Below, one piece after another: positions 62,307 through 64,000 of a stretch of 64,000 nucleotides of DNA. Every line of letters begins with the position of its first letter. The stretch's first letter is position 1. The notes under the pieces are model-generated. The model worked only from the letters and a program-made list of their open reading frames with translations, ran no database searches and was not told the DNA's origin. The position numbers and the translations under genes are program-made. The stretch comes from Sphagnum compactum (taxonomy: Eukaryota; Bryophyta; Sphagnopsida; Sphagnales), in NCBI GenBank assembly GCA_965153455.1, contig OZ234497.1:19957872-20021871 (forward strand), in the 5' to 3' direction.

Positions 62307-63800
62307 AGAAGCTTCGTAAGGTTTTTTTTTCTGCTTTTGTACTGCAGAAAGAATAGCACATTGCATGCAGACTGCAGACATTCGTCATAGATTTCACACT
62401 TGCTGTAGAGACCTTTTCTGCAAATTATCACTCAGCACTCATGGGGCTGAGTCATGCACATTGTCCAACAATTCATCACTACAACAAAAACAATGCTGCA
62501 GGACATGCTGCAATTGCGCAATCCGCAACGAATGCAAATATTCTCGTGAATTTTTTAATTTTTCTCTTCTCGGCTAATCACGAGACATTCCTGCAAATCA
62601 AATCTTGTTGTGAAATTCTTCTCTGCTTCTTAGCTCATCATTTTTTTTTGTTGCACAAAATTTTCGTGAACTCGAAGCTTTTCTCTTCCTTCTTCGCTGC
62701 GGAGCCGAAGTAGACGTCTCTCTTGCAGATGGCCAGCCCGAAGAAGACGACGCAGAGCTGAGCTAATTAGGGGAGGGTAATCATGATTAGGCTGTAATTA
62801 GAGAAGGGGTAATGAAGATGATGATTAGTGGGTGTCTGCGAGTAGGCATCTTTTAATTGGGATGTACCTACCTAATGAGCCACAAAAGTGGGTAATGGCT
62901 TTCTTCGTAAGAATAAGGATTTTTAAAAAAAAACCTCAAAAGTGGATTGGGAAAGGGCTTCTAAAATTTGGTAATTTTTTTTGGGATGATTTTGTTGGTT
63001 TTTCTATCAAATTTTTTAAAAAAATTAAGGATAATTTGTGTGTTTTTCTAGTGTAAATTCAGCTATTTTTACTAATGTATTTGGAAGATTTTGCCATGTT
63101 TTCAGAGTCACAAAATTGGATGACCATACCTTATTCATACCCCTAATTTTGAGAAATGATGGGTATTCAAACCTCTTGGAAAATAATAATAAATAAATAA
63201 ATAAATATAATGTCTGCCAAAACCTTTATATACTTATGTAATTAGATGGCTCTAATAAGGTCTTATTTAGGTCTAATTATATTTTAAATAATAATTTATT
63301 CACATGTTGACATTAGTGGAGAGGATGATGCCTCGAATCCCATTGTTTTTTTTGTCTTCTACTTTGGTGGGCGAATTGTTTGTTTGGACAGATCATAAGT
63401 TCATTTAACAAAAACCTGGCTTGAAATGTGTTTAGGTGGGTAGTGCAGGCCCTTATTTCGGTAAAGCTCCTTGTCTAGGGCCATTTATGCGTAAAGGCCC
63501 ATCTCCATGGGTATCATGAGAAAAACTATTTTTGTTTAAAGACCCACCACACATGGCCTTTTTCCTTTGATGCTATCATCTTGACACAGTTATGACAAGC
63601 TGATATATTGTTTCTCCATTCAAAAATTAGTTTAGGTTTTGCTCAGGAGAAGGGTCTATATGTAGAATTTCTGTTTTTTTTCCTTTGTTTTCCTCCCCCT
63701 TCTTTCTTCCTTGAAATAAAGTCCTGGATGTTCACATCATCTATCTATAGACACTTTCAGGATCTGAGAAGGCACATGTCCCGAGCTCGAGATGTTGAGT
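62307..63800. other. Intergenic DNA at right side
   Basis: No gene is supported. It becomes AT-rich from about 62.85 kb. An (AAAT)n-like tract lies near 63185-63210. Confidence 0.5.
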
Positions 63801-63926
63801 GCAAAAAGCTGAAGATCATGGGATGGTCCAAAGATAGACTTCTCCTTCGCATGAAGAAGTGCAAATAGCTGAAGATCATGGGATGGTCCAAAGATAGACT
63901 TCTCCTTTGCATGAAGAAGTGCAAAT
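63801..63926. repeat. 60-bp direct tandem duplication
   Basis: The unit GCAAA.AGCTGAAGATCATG... at 63801-63860 is repeated at 63861-63920 with very few differences. The period of 60 keeps reading frame. In the plus frame entered from 63608 each unit reads LKIMGWSKDRLLL.MKKCK, but a TAG separates the copies. Confidence 0.9.
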
Positions 63927-64000
63927 CATTTTTCTTTCACAAACATGAAATGGGAAATGGACAAGGATAAGGATAATAAAAAGAAAAGTGTCTTCCGTAG

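Overview
The window looks like nuclear DNA of a land plant or close streptophyte relative. The evidence is the type of genes (a plant two-pore K+ channel, an Alfin-like domain protein, a secreted plant LRR protein), spliced genes with GT-AG introns and TTTAGGG-type telomere motifs. The genes are less similar to Arabidopsis as I remember it than I would expect for a flowering plant, so a seedless plant (bryophyte, lycophyte or fern) is my guess. The sequence does not prove that.

Genes lie in islands separated by long AT-rich stretches. Region 3.5-11.2 kb (minus) is a complete 20-exon SMC2 (condensin ATPase), divergently placed from an intronless CHMP1 (ESCRT-III) at 13.1-13.7 kb. The shared 1.9-kb spacer holds an E2F-like site, a telo-box and a MITE-like element. 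Region 20.0-22.0 kb is GC-rich, with a plausible but unidentified minus-strand first exon. Region 27.3-30.0 kb (minus) is a two-exon TPK channel with a very long N-terminus. Its single intron splits the first EF-hand and carries a three-copy tandem repeat. Region 51.8-54.4 kb is a complete TA-flanked DNA transposon (pogo/Tc1-mariner type) whose transposase frame is broken by two TAG codons. Region 57.8-59.4 kb (plus) is a two-exon secreted LRR protein. Region 61.7-62.3 kb (plus) is an intronless gene encoding an Alfin domain without its usual PHD finger.

The 30-52 kb stretch holds no gene I can support. It contains old repeats: a solo LTR with a 5-bp target duplication, a dispersed MITE-like family, a TA-flanked MITE nested in a roughly 103-bp satellite, a tRNA-derived SINE-like head, several short tandem arrays, a degenerate telomere-like block, and a perfect 35-bp-arm hairpin whose loop carries TTTAGGG repeats.

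The genes act in unrelated housekeeping and signalling processes (chromosome condensation, endosomal sorting, vacuolar K+ transport, cell-wall LRR, chromatin). Nothing suggests a gene cluster working as one system. The points most worth a second look are the PHD-less Alfin gene, the TPK intron and N-terminus, the transposon with two amber codons and a MITE sharing its terminal bases, and the telomere-repeat hairpin.
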